A DNA stretch of 64,000 nt from Spirometra erinaceieuropaei. Lineage: Eukaryota; Platyhelminthes; Cestoda; Diphyllobothriidea; Diphyllobothriidae. A program made the translations under genes and the position numbers. The notes below the pieces were generated by a model. That model did not search any database. It was not told the origin of the DNA and saw only the letters and a program-made list of their open reading frames with translations. Location of the stretch: NCBI GenBank assembly GCA_902702965.1, contig CACRXP010000187.1:888389-952388 (forward strand), read 5' to 3'. Positions 11,739 to 23,560 of the stretch are shown one piece after another; position 1 is the first letter of the stretch; every line of letters starts with the position of its first letter.

Positions 11739-13384
11739 CATGAAAGTACTAACAAAATAACGTTTAATAATAGTTTTCCAATAAGATATGCATCTAAATA
11801 TCGTTTGAGATTTAGCGTAATTTCATATATGACGGTTTGTCAACTGCCTACAATGTGAGTGTCGATCGCAAAACGGTTTTCCTGGGCTTCGAGGTATTTT
11901 TGACTCGTTTGGGCTTAATGATATAGGATTCAACAATAGAAACGAGATTTTGCCTAAGTTCGCCGATCAAATGTCGTAGGAACAAATGTTTTCTTAAGGT
12001 GACATGCTGCCAGTACGATCGGTGCCTAAAACGTTTAAATAGATCCGGCACGCATGGTCGAAAACATACCTTTTTGTGTTTATAGAGAGAAATTTTATTT
12101 TTTATTTAAATAATTTATACTTTTCCTCCGTTTTTGAATTACGTTGCATTTCAGATCGACCTTAAAACATTAATGAATACTTCATGATTTTCAGTGTTTT
12201 CACCCGATCCTTCATAAGGACAGATTCTAAATTACCTGCCTGCTAACAACTTTAAAAAGACTATTCTTAAAGGTATTTAGCTCATTAGTGGGTGATCGGA
12301 GGCTTATTTTTCACGAAAATGGGCGTTCAGGTCACATGTGCTGACCCATTTAAGAACCAAACTCCATATTCGAGACAAATGTTTGTGCACAACGAAAGTC
12401 TTCAACGGGTATGTCTTTGATCATTGGGAAAACTTTCCCTAATAAGTTACCAATTTAGGCTGTGCTTTATTAATGCAATCTGTTGACCGATTTGTGTGTG
12501 TTAAGCATTTGTACACGGTGAGGCCAACCAAAACTTTGACGTCTATGGCCGTTTCTATCGGGCTTCTGGGTAATACTGGTACTTTTCTATCGTATATGTA
12601 AGAACATGCCTTCGTCTATACATTGAGTCCATTTCGACTATTTTTTGCTTGCTTTTAAACCATGTTCTTCGTTTATAAATGCCCGGAAGTGCGCCCATTT
12701 AAATACTGATATCTTGCTGAAACCATTAATGTTTTCCTAGTTTTATTTCTGAATAAGATATGCAGAGCAGCTAAACTACACGACAATTAGTGGATAATAT
12801 GTTCGGAATTGGAAATGACCATTTGTTGGTGGTCATTTATGTGACACCAGCTAGAATTTTCCAAACGGCAAAGCAACTTTTAACCCATTTAAACGAAGCA
12901 ATCCTTTTGTGCGTTATAGCTGCACCTCAGGGCACCAAATCGTATAGATCTGATAATATGACTTTGAAGAATCGATACAACATATTATTTTCCTCACATA
13001 AGCTGGTTTGCATCGGACATAAAATAAATTTTAAAGTCCGGCAAAATCTGTTTATTAAAACTCTCGCGGTCAAATTAGTTTCTTTTCAATGAAAAACACG
13101 CTCACCCGCGCAACCGGAGTCCAGGCTATGTATTAGCGTAGATAATTGTCCGAATATATTGCAATGTCCAATTTCGCTAACTCTTGTGAGCATTTTGCTT
13201 TATATAATTACCTGAACACTAGAGTGGTTGGATGCGCAAACAAATTGCGCAAAGTTTAAGACGTCCAGAAATATTTACATCAGTTTCCGCCATCAGATTT
13301 CACGTACGGTATGTTCGCCAACTGGTCTTATGAACACTTCCTTGAGAGGTTTCGGTTTTCTGATTACCGTATAATTGTTTTTAG
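11739..13384. other. Intron, no feature recognised
   Basis: AT-rich sequence between the MITE and the second EGF exon. A 100-codon frame at 12790-13092 and a 67-codon frame on the other strand show no known motif and no sign of selection that I can see. Confidence 0.45.
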
Positions 13385-13519
13385 TGCCGCAGGATAAAAT
13401 TGACCACTGTGCAACCACCAATCATGGCTGCGATCAGATCTGCGTTAGCACACCGGACGGTCACCAGTGTCGCTGCCATCAGGGCTATAATCTTCATCCG
13501 GACGGAAAAACATGCAGAC
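13385..13519 (+). CDS. EGF-like exon 2 of CUB/EGF gene
   Basis: This 135-bp exon has the same length and phases (1/1) as the exon at 1939. The acceptor is TTTTTAG and the donor is C|GTAAGT. It encodes a full six-cysteine EGF module beginning DKIDHCATTNHGC and ending GKTC. The start DKIDHC resembles the calcium-binding EGF opening better than the first copy does, but the hydroxylation signature is lost (CVSTPDGHQC). About four in five bases match the 1939 exon across the core, which is high for separate modules and suggests a fairly recent exon or EGF-CUB unit duplication. Confidence 0.85.
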
Positions 13520-14599
13520 GTAAGTTTTTTCCTCACATGACGGACTTGAAGAAAATACCTATGTGAACTTCCCTCACAAGGAAGCGTATCACTAGGATAT
13601 CTTTAGAATGTTTGCGGGCAAATGCGGAGATGGGAGGCTAATCAAAGACAAGGGATATCTCGGTGACAATTTCTGCCCTCCTTACAGTCGGCAGCGGGTT
13701 TAGACAGCCCAGGTTCAATTTATTTGGAATCTGGACCGAAATTTATAGGCCACTGAACTCCCTTTAGTCCATACCTCCGTCTATAAGCCATAGGCCGTAA
13801 TCTTGCCGGTTGCGATCAACAATAGTAACTATGGCAGACTAGTGATCATTCTGCAAATTATAGGCTGTAACCATGCCGTCGTGCTTTTAGACATTCGCTT
13901 AACAAGCAGTGGCATATGTAGCTCGACGGGTACTGACCTATGGTTGATTATGGGTGTTTTGAAACGGCCGAAAAGTCAGAAATGGCCGCAACCGGTCTCC
14001 TGCGTATTTGCCGGCATTGTTGGGCGACTGATTAGGAAAGCCCAAGGGCAAAACGGGACGAGTGCGTTCCGTTGTGCCTGGTTAGTGCGTCATAAACTCC
14101 GACGATTCATGAATTAATTGCCACATCAAGTTTGACGTGTTGTAAAAAAATCTCAAAGAAATGTAGGGGAGAAGGCGGCCTGTGGAATACGATGGCAGAC
14201 CACAGCATTCACTTATTGGGAGGAATGGTGGAGCACTACCGGTTAAACTCGAAAAAATTGACAATTTTGACTTTTTGATTATTGCTGATAAGCTGGTGAA
14301 CGATCAGTTCCGATTTGTTGGCCGTCATCAGCAAACCATACCCGACCCTGAGGTGTGAAACCTCCGAGCCTCAAACTCGCGTCCTGTTGGTTAGAAGTCC
14401 ATCGCCTAAACACTGAGACGCAGACTCTCCCGATGTTCATATACCCGACAGCAGCCAGTAGGGCAACCACTCTGTGACGCAGCTTTCTTTGCCTTTGCCA
14501 GAAATGTCATTATGTCTACCCATTGAACTGCTGCTGACGAGACTGGAGATTGAGTCCCAAGGCACAACAAGTCAAATGAGTCTCGTAACACGGTTGGTG

Positions 14600-15640
14600 A
14601 GCTCCCCACCGACAGTTCGATCGTTGTTGTCGACGATGTACGCCGTGTGCACCACAGTACAATGAGAGCAGGGACAGTGAATTCCGCGGAAATTAGTTCA
14701 TAGTGAATTTCGACCTGCGTAGCAACTGTCGCACCCTGTCCTCCTTGCCCGCCTGGACCCGGTGTCAAGACAGAGTCCAGACGACCGGAGGCGGGAGAGC
14801 GCAGGTGGACGGCACGATCGAGCCCGCACCTTAACTCCCCACTCCACACCCCCTGCTCCACACATCGAGTGACCAGGTTTTGACCAGCAACAACGAGGGG
14901 AGGGTCGTAGGGGTGCCAGTGTAAGTGACGACTGTCGTAACCGTTTCTGCCACCGGGCCCATCTTGTCATCTTGTGTTCGGATCCAGGTGGGTGAGAGGG
15001 AAGAGACTGCGGCAGATGCTGGACAATCCTGCCTCACTCACGACGGTTTGACTGTCGATGCTGAGGACGTCAACAATGTGCTCCAAAACACGGTGATGCG
15101 GGCACGGTGACGTGCGCATGTTTTGGTTTATAATGAATGTAGACTTCAGAAGCATCTACAATACTCTCCCCTTCTCCCCAACCGGGATCCAGTGTCAAGA
15201 CAGAGTCAAGAAGGCCGGATGGCGCAAGGAGATGGCACGGCCGGACCCGCACCTAGGTGTGTAACCACACTCCCTGGTCCACAAGGTACACTTGACCAGG
15301 AATTTTGCCGACACCAACAGCAACAACAACACCCCAACAGACGAGGCCGCACCTAGGTGTGTCACCAAATTCCCTGGTCCAGAACGTACTCTTGACCAGG
15401 ATTTTCACAAACAACAACAGCATCAGCAACACCCCAACAGACGAGGATGACGACTGGGCAGCCATGCCACCACCTCTATACCCAGCGGGAGTGTAAGCGC
15501 ACTTATTGACAGGGAATAAGCTGTCCGGGAACTGCCAGCGCATACCAGGCTGTGAGGGCCGTTGGTTTGTTGATACTGGCATAGCACACGCTTTCAGACC
15601 TCTTGACACACTATAAACTCATCCATGAAAATAAAAGCAT
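14600..15640 (+). repeat. CCGGTGTCAAGACAGAGTC repeat family, tandem pair
   Basis: The signature occurs near 14758 and, as CCAGTGTCAAGACAGAGTC, near 15188, each followed by similar text and by CACCTAGGTGTGT and CAACAGCAACAACAAC. Other copies are near 8130, 44725 and 63718 on + and near 50053 and 44316 on -. It has no coding capacity; a SINE or non-autonomous element is possible. Confidence 0.6.
15250..15447 (+). repeat. Tandem pair of about 98-bp units
   Basis: Two adjoining units each run from CGCACCTAGGTGTGT through TCCCTGGTCCA and ACTTGACCAGGA to CACCCCAACAGACGAGG. A single diverged unit is seen near 63790. Confidence 0.7.
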
Positions 15641-16955
15641 CCTGACTCTGCGGTGATTGTCGTCGACTGTTATAGTAGAACTGTTAAGTCTCCACTACGT
15701 AACAACCAGTCAACGCTGGCATTGGAAGCGCTTATAGGGCAGTTTAGTTCTTTTTCTTTTCCATCAATGTACTTTTGGGTTCCCTGATTTGCTAACCTGG
15801 TGAGTATTTTGTTGTTTTGTTGTTTTTTTTAATGAACATCTTTCAAAGAAAAGGTATACGTTTTTTGCTCCTTATTTTATGCATGCAGTTAGCTTCTGGA
15901 CAAGGCCCTTATCGGGATTACTTGCCTTAAACTGTATTTAGAAAGGCAGCGGACAAACTTGAAAAATAACGTTGTTGGGTTTGAGAGCAGTTTGATGTTC
16001 GCAGTACACTGGAGTGTGTTATATTCGTATACCGTCAGTTTGAAAATACTATAATTACTGATCTTAAATGCTAATTAATAATACCGCTGATGGCATCTCG
16101 TCAAACCATGCAGCATATTCCAATTCATGTGATCTCTGTGACCGTTCTTAGTCATCGAGAACATAATGGGCCATTAAGACTCAGCGACGATATCATCGAG
16201 AGTATTTTCGTAAGCAGACTAACTCTGAGATTACTCTAAGATTAAGTATCTTACTCCTTATGAACAACAACAGCAACAACAATCTGATTCTGCCCTGACA
16301 TCTGTACACTTTTTGTTGGATATTATGTCATGAAGTGCGTCAATGATCTTCGATCACAAGAGGAAAACTGTATGTCTTCCGACCGACTGAAGCTCTCCAT
16401 AGCGGACTTTCTCCAGCTTGATTTAACTTATGCAAAGCTGAAACTTACTCATCTACTAGAACGGTCGCCTGATAGATAGAGAATGACACTCTGAATGTTA
16501 GACATCAGGTCTCAAAGTTGGCAAGCGGACGTGTTGTAGTCGGACCGTTCTACAGGATGAAATGCAACCGGGGCTTTTCTAACCAACTTTAAATGTGTTC
16601 AAAAATAATTAACTGAGTCAGTGCTGATAAAGCTCGCATGCGCCGACATGGTCAATTCTTTTCACTAGTCGCCGTCAGCTAGTAGTACCCAAAGGAAGGT
16701 TTGCCTTACTTATATCAGAAATTTGCTTATCGAGATTCTTGAATCGCAGTGGGTTAGGTGGGAATTAATTGGCTAATAGCACTATTCCCGCAACAGTCCT
16801 CTATGTTGAAATAAATTAACTAGTAGTTGATGTAACACGCAAGCTATACTCTAAAAATCAGTCAGTATTGCGTCATTTCTATCGGACACTACAGTTGTGT
16901 TTCACTCTGTTTAACGATCTTCCTGTCTCACCCAATATTGACTCAACCATTTTAG

Positions 16956-17119
16956 CGGACTGCGGCGGTGTTGTGTACGGTACGCGTGGAACACTGAGCA
17001 CGCCCTTCCACCCTGAGAACTACCATCCAAATCAAGACTGCGCCTGGAACATCACTGCTCCCTCTAACCACATCATCTTATTCACCTTTACGAAATTTGA
17101 CCTTCAGGATGGCTCTGGT
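16956..17119 (+). CDS. Second CUB domain, first-half exon
   Basis: This exon enters in phase 1 after CCATTTTAG and is taken to end at GGT|GTGAGT in phase 0. It encodes DCGG at the first cysteine, RGTLSTPFHPENY, QDCAWNI with the second cysteine, and the strand IILFTFTKFDL. An upstream ATG at 16868 in the same frame is not a likely start, because the exon opens at a good acceptor. The donor was chosen because it restores phase with the exon at 19093, which supplies the other half of the domain. Confidence 0.8.
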
Positions 17120-17559
17120 GTGAGTTATTACCCCTTTACTTGCAAAAATAACGCACTTTTCTTGTGGATAGACATGATCTGAAGGTCCATGGTTTTTATT
17201 CGACCCAAGTCCGTCTGTAGGCATAGTAGTTCGCTGGAGGATAACTGGGTAGCTTTACGATCTTACAAAAACCACTGATTAGTAGAACTTGGAAGAATTA
17301 TGAATCTGGAATGCGACCGATTTCATTTTGCCGAGCTTGGTTTTAGAGGCATCGCATGAGTTATGTTATTTCGGAAGGTGATCAAGTCGACACAAAAACA
17401 GTTCTAGCGACAGACTCATCAAACGACCTGGCTTTCACCGAAATTCATTTTTCTATGGAATAAGGTATTTCGGCCAACTGGAGATGGTAACAAGTTCAGG
17501 GCATGACGAAGCCAGAACCACGTGCGTCAAAACGATGCTACTATTTCATAAATAAGTAG

Positions 17560-18170
17560 CCGCATTTTCTCCAAACTATTTATAAATTATGGGGTCCTCA
17601 ACTTCACTGCCAATGAAAAGAAGAAACCGTGTCCTGTTCTGATTGTTCCTATCCGTACGTCATTGTATTTGAATAAGACGGCAACTAGTTTAGGATATTA
17701 CAAACACAGCCTCGTGCTTCATAACCGTGCTACTATTTCGACTAAGGGTTGATGTGAGTGGTAGGGATGTAAACGAAGAATGTATTAAAGACGTTTCCGA
17801 ACTTTAGTAAACAGGGACTCAGTCTGGAGAGAAAACGAAAAGTCTAAAGACAAATTTACGCCAATAAACCTGAAAGAGGATACCTCCTTAGGAAGAATGT
17901 CAGAGGATTCCGGACTATGAGAGATCCGCAGTCGGAAAATACACTGAATTGATTTCTACTTGTTCATTAACAGAGCATTTTCCTCCGACCATACTGGGAC
18001 ACCGTTTAGGCCATCACAAATATACAGCTGTTTTTTCACTAAACTATATTTAAATTATGGAGGCCTCACAGAGGGTCCTCAACTTCACTGCCAATTAAAA
18101 GAATAAAAGGTGTCCAGTTCTCATTGTCCCTATCAGTACGTCATTTTATTCCAACGGGGATAAATGTTGT
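17560..18170 (+). repeat. Direct repeat of about 120 bp inside CUB intron
   Basis: The block at about 17570-17690 (AAATTATGGGGTCCTCAACT, CACTGCCAAT, GTACGTCATT) returns at about 18040-18170 with a short insertion. It is a local duplication of unknown origin within the 17119/19093 intron. Confidence 0.55.
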
Positions 18171-19092
18171 AAGCTGTCTGCTTGAGGACTGTTCCACGGT
18201 TCACCCTACGCTTGAAAGTATCTGTGTTTGCCAAATTCCGTGTTGTAGGATAGCATGATAAACTTAAATGATGTCAGCATGCGTGGTCACAGTCTTCAAT
18301 GCACGAGATAGTACCGACCAGTTGAAACAGGGTCCTGCCGATTGACTTAATTAGAAGGTATAACAATAAGACACGGCAGTTGATAGACGGTTTCGAAAGT
18401 GCTTAAAAAATATAAGTTTTCCAGATTAGAATAGAGAGACTAAATAACGGCAGGAAATTATATAAAAAACCCGTTGTGTTGATTTTAATCAAATGCTTTA
18501 TGATCGTAAAAGTACACCATTCGATGGAGATTCACCACTTCAAACACCCAAACTTCTATGTGGGGTTCATAAAGTTGGACGAGGAATGCGTATCTGTTAT
18601 CTTTGCTTTTTTAAGAAGCAATTTTTATTTGGATGGGCATTGTGTGTGGTGAGCTTTGGCAGAGCCTTGATAAGGCCAGTCTTAGTAACCGCCATCAGTG
18701 TTAAGTGCTGACGCACCCGATATTTAGGGTCAAGTTTACAGATTTACAGACTTCACCAATTCTAATGAGACAGCGTCTACAAGTTTCCAGCCACCGTCAA
18801 CTTCCGTCCAGATCGCTGTCGAGAAGAGCTGCATATGATGACTCAACTTACTGCGCATACGCCAGCAACCTGAAGTGACTAGTATCGACTGCATTTAATT
18901 TTTCTTTCATTGTCACTCGACTCTGAGCATGCGTCGTTTTTTTTTTATCTATATTTGTACACATTTAATTACGGCTTATGAAACATTTGTATGTTTGCCA
19001 TAATTCCACTGGCCGACTCATCCCCCTCCTCACACGCATACAAACGTCCAGTGTATGATCGAGTCGCCTAACAGTGACTTTTGAACTTTTAG

Positions 19093-19398
19093 AAAACGTG
19101 CCTCTCCGATTTCGTCCGTGTGTACAGTGTCTCGGCACAAAATACCACAAGGATCAACACGTTTTGTGGCCAAAAACGGCCTCAATCACTCATTTCACAC
19201 AGCAGTGAGCTGCGTGTTTTATTTCACTCCGACGGCCACCTGGAGAGAACCGGCTTCCGTGCTGCATTTTACACCTATGTGAACAACTGCACTGTCAGCA
19301 ACGGTGGCTGCCAACACATTTGTGAAAGCGGTATTCCTAAGCACAAATGCAAGTGTCGCAGTGGCTATAAGCTGCAGAATGTCTCGGAGTGCATAAAG
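19093..19398 (+). CDS. Second CUB (second half) plus third EGF exon
   Basis: This 306-bp exon is phase 0 at both ends, with acceptor ACTTTTAG and donor AAG|GTGAGT. It encodes the end of the second CUB, with KTCLSDFVRVYS (third cysteine), TFCG (fourth cysteine), LRVLFHSDG and FRAAFYT. It runs without an intron into a third EGF module, NNCTVSNGGCQHIC to SECIK. The fused CUB-EGF exon differs from the separate EGF exons at 1939 and 13385. The protein continues in phase 0, but no convincing next CUB first half is found downstream. Confidence 0.8.
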
Positions 19399-19479
19399 GT
19401 GAGTTTTTGGACCTATGTGCCCCAAAGATAAACAGATCTACAACAATTTACCAGTTAATTGCTGAGGAGATTAACGGGC

Positions 19480-20230
19480 AACTATGTCTTAACTGGAGTA
19501 TCAACCAGAAAACCCACAAAGGATGCTACGGCATATACTGAAGAGCTGAGTTCCTCGCAACTGTGCTACACAGCGGCAGAATATCGGCAAAACACGTGTC
19601 AGGTCTTTTAGTTGGTAACTTTGCTGCTAGTATGATATCTTCTAACGCTAAGATATTATAATAATTTTCTGTCGGCAGTCAATGAATATTACACTAGCAT
19701 CCCGCTGTGGCTAATGGACTTCGCCCAAATATTCATGCATCAAACTTCGGTCTGCGCCTATAGACCCCAATAAATTGATCTACTCCAAGTCACCAGTTAG
19801 GTTTTGAGGAAATTAAAAATATAACATGGTACTTCTCAGTTGGACGAAGGTCTTTCTTCTGCAATGTAGCCTCACCTTCGCATGAGTGTCGGACTACCCC
19901 TAAGCAGCTCCCTATCCCATATATCCGCGTGGTTTGGATTATATTTAGTTGGCATCATTTGCCATCTGTTCGGACAGTTGAGTAGGCGAGGAGAGATCCT
20001 AATTTCATCCCTATTTAACGCATCCCTGGATATTTAATGAATTTTTCTCCCGCAAAATGCGCAAATGACTGTACTTTATGCCATTTACGTATAATTGCAC
20101 TTAAAATTTGGTTTGCACGTGAAAAGGCCGCCTGTCGCATTCTTCGCCTTTCCACACTGTAAAAACGTCCTCCGTAAACAAAACCGTTACTGACAAACGT
20201 TTAGTAGAATAAGCATTTTAAATGAATATG
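19480..20230. other. Repeat relic and featureless DNA after third EGF
   Basis: About 19530-19820 resembles, in inverted sense, the 8430-8880 repeat (CGCAACTGTGCTACACAGCGG and a GCTGCTAGTATGATATC block). No CUB first half can be found here. Confidence 0.45.
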
Positions 20231-20314
20231 TTGTGCACCGTTTTCAACGTGGTCACCGCAGGCATTGCTTATTACCTTAAATATAGTATACTATACCTGC
20301 CAGCCCATTCGCAG

Positions 20315-20452
20315 CTCGAATGCTCCGGTAGATGCATCGGCAAGCAGTCTGCGGTAGAATACGGGAATATGTTAAGGCTAAAGTTGGGACATGAGAATAG
20401 GCCCTCCCCGGAACAATTGTTCAAAGCAGACTTCACGTTTGTCTTCGGGCAG
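20315..20452 (+). CDS. Possible CUB C-terminal half exon (candidate only)
   Basis: An open stretch with acceptor TTCGCAG and donor CAG|GTAACG is phase 0 at both ends, so it could follow the exon ending at 19398. It reads LECSGRCIGKQS, then GNMLRLKL, then FKADFTFVFG. This resembles the last strands of a CUB domain (xGRxCG, LxLxF, FxAxFxF). Against it, the matching first half of the CUB and the acidic LEIxDG strand are missing between 19398 and 20315. It could be a decayed CUB relic, a short alternative exon or chance. Confidence 0.3.
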
Positions 20453-21769
20453 GTAACGAACCTCGATTCGTATTGTATATGCACGCAAATAACTGCTGAA
20501 GGCGATAGGGTGGGATTCAAGTTGGCAGCAGGTGTCTTATGGAGAACTTCGCTATGAGTGTTTTTAGGTGTAAATGCGTTTTTAACCCCCTAACCATCGC
20601 AGGGATGCATGCTGTTTACATATGCCACTTAAGCCGAAATAAAGTGGAGAGTTCGGAACGAGAAATATGTTTGCATGTGAAAACTTCCTGCCAACATAGT
20701 TACTCTGCTCGGCTAAATATTCTATTGCTAATTACCCACGCAGAAATCCTAAAAGTAGTCGCAAAAGAAGTTTTTATATTGGTAAGATCGTTGCTTGTTT
20801 GAGGTTTGTAACGACCCTTTTCTCCAGTATTTTCAGAGGAAACTTTGGAAAGGTAGATTAAACTAAGGAAAAGAGTAGATCATGAGAAAGATTGAGTTAT
20901 GTTTTTGTATTTTTAGATGTAATGGTGCGACCATCGAGGAATTGGGATTTGGGTACTTACGCAGCTGAAGACAACAGGCTAGGCATTTCCTGATTTTTTT
21001 TTGAATTAGAAATTGGTGCTGGAATATTTGGGTTATGCGATTAAAATTTGCCTTTTAATGAAAAGTTTGAGGTTTAAGCGGCATTTGTTTTCTCTTCCTA
21101 CTAACTTTTTCGCTTTAAAATTTTGAGCAATTAAAAATCTTTATTTTGAAGCGTTTCGTTTTTCTTGAGAGGAACATTTGCCGTGAAAATAAAATTGTGC
21201 ATAATTCGCATAAAACGTGTGGTGCGATTGAGACTGTTATTAATAAACACCACGGTTGACGGCTGGGCATTTGAGATAGTGGTTTGGTTGAGTTGACTAG
21301 AAAATGGACGTTGTGGACAGTTTCTTCTGTTTCGTTGGCGAAAATCGCCACTTATTGTGGAACACGAAAACCACCAAGACCAGCCCGATCACTGTTAGAA
21401 ATTTTAAACGACGTGCAGCAAATAGCACGGCCATGACCACTAGTAACCGCTCCTCTCTCTCTGCACCCCATAATTGAGTGAGTTGCCAAGTAAAAAAGCA
21501 CAGTTTGGATTTACTTTAAAATACACTCTGGGTCCATCAGCAGACCTTTGCTCTACTGAACGAAATATGCTCCGACGGACTTGCGACGGTGACAATCAGC
21601 CGCGCGTGTTTAAACCAAGAATGGAGAAAGGGAACCTGATTTTCTAGACTTTACCGGGCGTGACCAGAGTCCAGACACCTTCTATAAACGTCAGCGTGTG
21701 AAGGTATTTCGAGTCGAAAAGACATTTCGGAATATCGGTTAACTTTTTGTATTTGCTCTCGTCAGAATG

Positions 21770-22325
21770 TTGAGGCAGAACTCCAGCAGCTGCGGGATAT
21801 TAGTTACGAAAAGGAATACCAAAAAGATCCGAAATATAGGGGAGCGCTCTTCAAACCCCATCATGGGTACTGCAGAAAAGAAATAATTATTCATATGACT
21901 GACTTTTCATTGGGACGCTGCACGTGACCTATTAAGAAAACGTCTGATGCCAGCGATGAGTGGCACTTTTCCCAGCGGCGACTTTACGCATATATTTCAC
22001 GGACTCTCCCCTCCTACACTTGCGAGGTAAAGATCGACTACCGTTGATGGCCCGTTCCTGTGCACACATTGGCCGTACAGTGAGGCGTCTGGAAATTGGA
22101 ATATGCGAATAGATACCGGCCTAGCTAGGCAGAGATGAAAACAAATCGATCTCCGATTCTATTCTCTCATACCTTGTCGATATGAATCTCCGAGTGTATG
22201 CCAAAGAAGCCTTTCAGGTTGCCTACCGGACACTAACAAGCTTCTCAAGAGGCCAACGCCAAAGAGTGCTAGCTACAGCCGAGGCAGTAGCTATACGGTT
22301 AGCCAATACAGTGATATATTGATCA
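21770..22325 (+). mobile_element. Penelope-like element tail, copy with stops
   Basis: The frame from about 22040 reads CAHIGRTVRRLE, then stops, then ISDSILSYLVDM, AYRTLTSFSRGQRQRV and LATAEAVAIRLAN. This is the YIG half and following C-terminal part of a Penelope-like GIY-YIG endonuclease. At least two stop codons interrupt it. The whole 550-bp block is a direct repeat of 31390-31995. Confidence 0.65.
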
Positions 22326-22329
22326 AACA

Positions 22330-23560
22330 TTGATTTGTAGTTCGGCAGCAATATCTATTCATGTGACTTCTCACATATTCAACGTGTCTGGTGGGCGATG
22401 TATGAAAATTAACGGCGATGCTTCGACTGCTATTCGAATTGTGCCGTGAATAAGAAGGCGAGTATTTGATACTTTTACCGCAAAATACGACAGCCGATAT
22501 TTAAAACTTATACGTTATTGTTTTTTTGAGGAAAGGTGCGCTTCATGCATTTCAGCATCTTTCTCCGGGTAAAGAATTTTATCCGAAAATGACTACTTCA
22601 CGAATGCCTGAAATAGACCCGTATTTTTTTTAAACATATACAGTTAGCGATGTCTTTTAATTCGGTTATGTGCACGAATATTGAGCATCCAGTCGGAGAT
22701 CACCAGCATTAAATACATTCATGCTACATGGGATTGCACACAGCCATTCACAGCATGGCGTGTATATCGTCTTTGTTGCAATTAAATGGTGGTTAAGGAG
22801 CGTTGTTGACGGGGACGTCGGAGTGGTTCTTTCTGCCTCATAACGACTAAAAGGCGTGAGACAGCCATCCCGATATTTATCATCATTATGTAATCAATTC
22901 TATGTCTCCAGTATTTTTGATGACACGATCATTCACCACCAACGATGTTGCAAGCATCTGGGTCTAAATGGGTCATATTTTATTCATTTTTCCCAAGTAG
23001 TATGTCTCCGTATTGTCTGACATAACTGGACTAGACACACATATAAGCACATAGTCGAATCTGGAAGGCCAAAAGAGGTTCTCTGAAACGTCGGTATTCT
23101 GCAGTTGCAGTCATTTATTTGATTATCCTTCACGGCGGTTAATATTACAATCTTGCTTTAGACATCTTTTTCGAGTCGAACAGGCATTTTAGAAAGTGGG
23201 TTAACATTTACTGAGATACCACACCTACTTTCGGTAAATATTCCAGATGTGCACTTTTATGTGAACCGACATAGAGCATCAGACGGTGGATGGAGACACC
23301 CTTCTAAAGTTGAATGCCATAAATTGCCAACTGCTTCTGAGCTAGTGACTCCACCTAATTACGAGTCTTTATCTTTATTTTCCTTATTCACCGGTTTCAG
23401 CAGTTTTTCTCCGTTATCCTCGTTGTTGATGGTTGATCAATGGCTTGGGCAGTCTGTGAGAATTCTACAAGTGATTAGGCTGCAGAAAATGCAGTGGTCT
23501 GAATTACGGTTAACATACCGTAGGTGTGCTAAGAAATGAAATATTAAGCAAAATTATAAA
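22330..23560 (+). repeat. Interspersed repeat, shared with 34845-35260
   Basis: Blocks at about 22350-22420 and 23130-23500 match 34850-34935 and 34940-35255, for example ATAAATTGCCAACT, AGTGACTCCACCTAAT and TGGCTTGGGCAGTCTGTGAGA. The terminus GGTTAACATTTACTGAG..CACACCTACT resembles the foldback MITE right end. With the preceding tail it may be one composite element. Confidence 0.55.

Larger units (their letters stand above)
13520..16955. other. Intron with repeat cluster
   Basis: The part from about 14600 to 15640 belongs to an interspersed family marked by CCGGTGTCAAGACAGAGTC (two copies here). The remainder has no recognised feature. Many short overlapping - strand frames at 14.4-15.6 kb come from this GC-richer repeat. 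Confidence 0.5.
1939..19398 (+). other. Partial CUB/EGF gene, tolloid/BMP1-like (gene span)
   Basis: Six exons at 1939-2073, 2798-2943, 4479-4674, 13385-13519, 16956-17119 and 19093-19398 join in one frame. Exon phases match at each of the five junctions (1/1, 0/0, 1/1, 1/1, 0/0) and the total of 1082 bp gives 360 open codons. Domain order is EGF-CUB-EGF-CUB-EGF. Alternating CUB and EGF modules are typical of the tolloid/BMP1 family of secreted metalloproteases, where they bind procollagen, chordin-like antagonists and other extracellular partners. No astacin protease domain, signal peptide or stop codon is seen, so the gene runs off at the 5' side and continues, or ends unseen, past 19.4 kb. 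Known tolloids have two EGF modules, so three in a row is odd. A non-protease CUB/EGF protein is the main alternative. Confidence 0.8.

Noticed and set aside
18493..18711. CUB-like words (FDGDSPLQTPKLLCG) between the halves of the second CUB
   Set aside because: The true second half at 19093-19398 joins in phase with all cysteines; this stretch lacks a good acceptor and the following strands.
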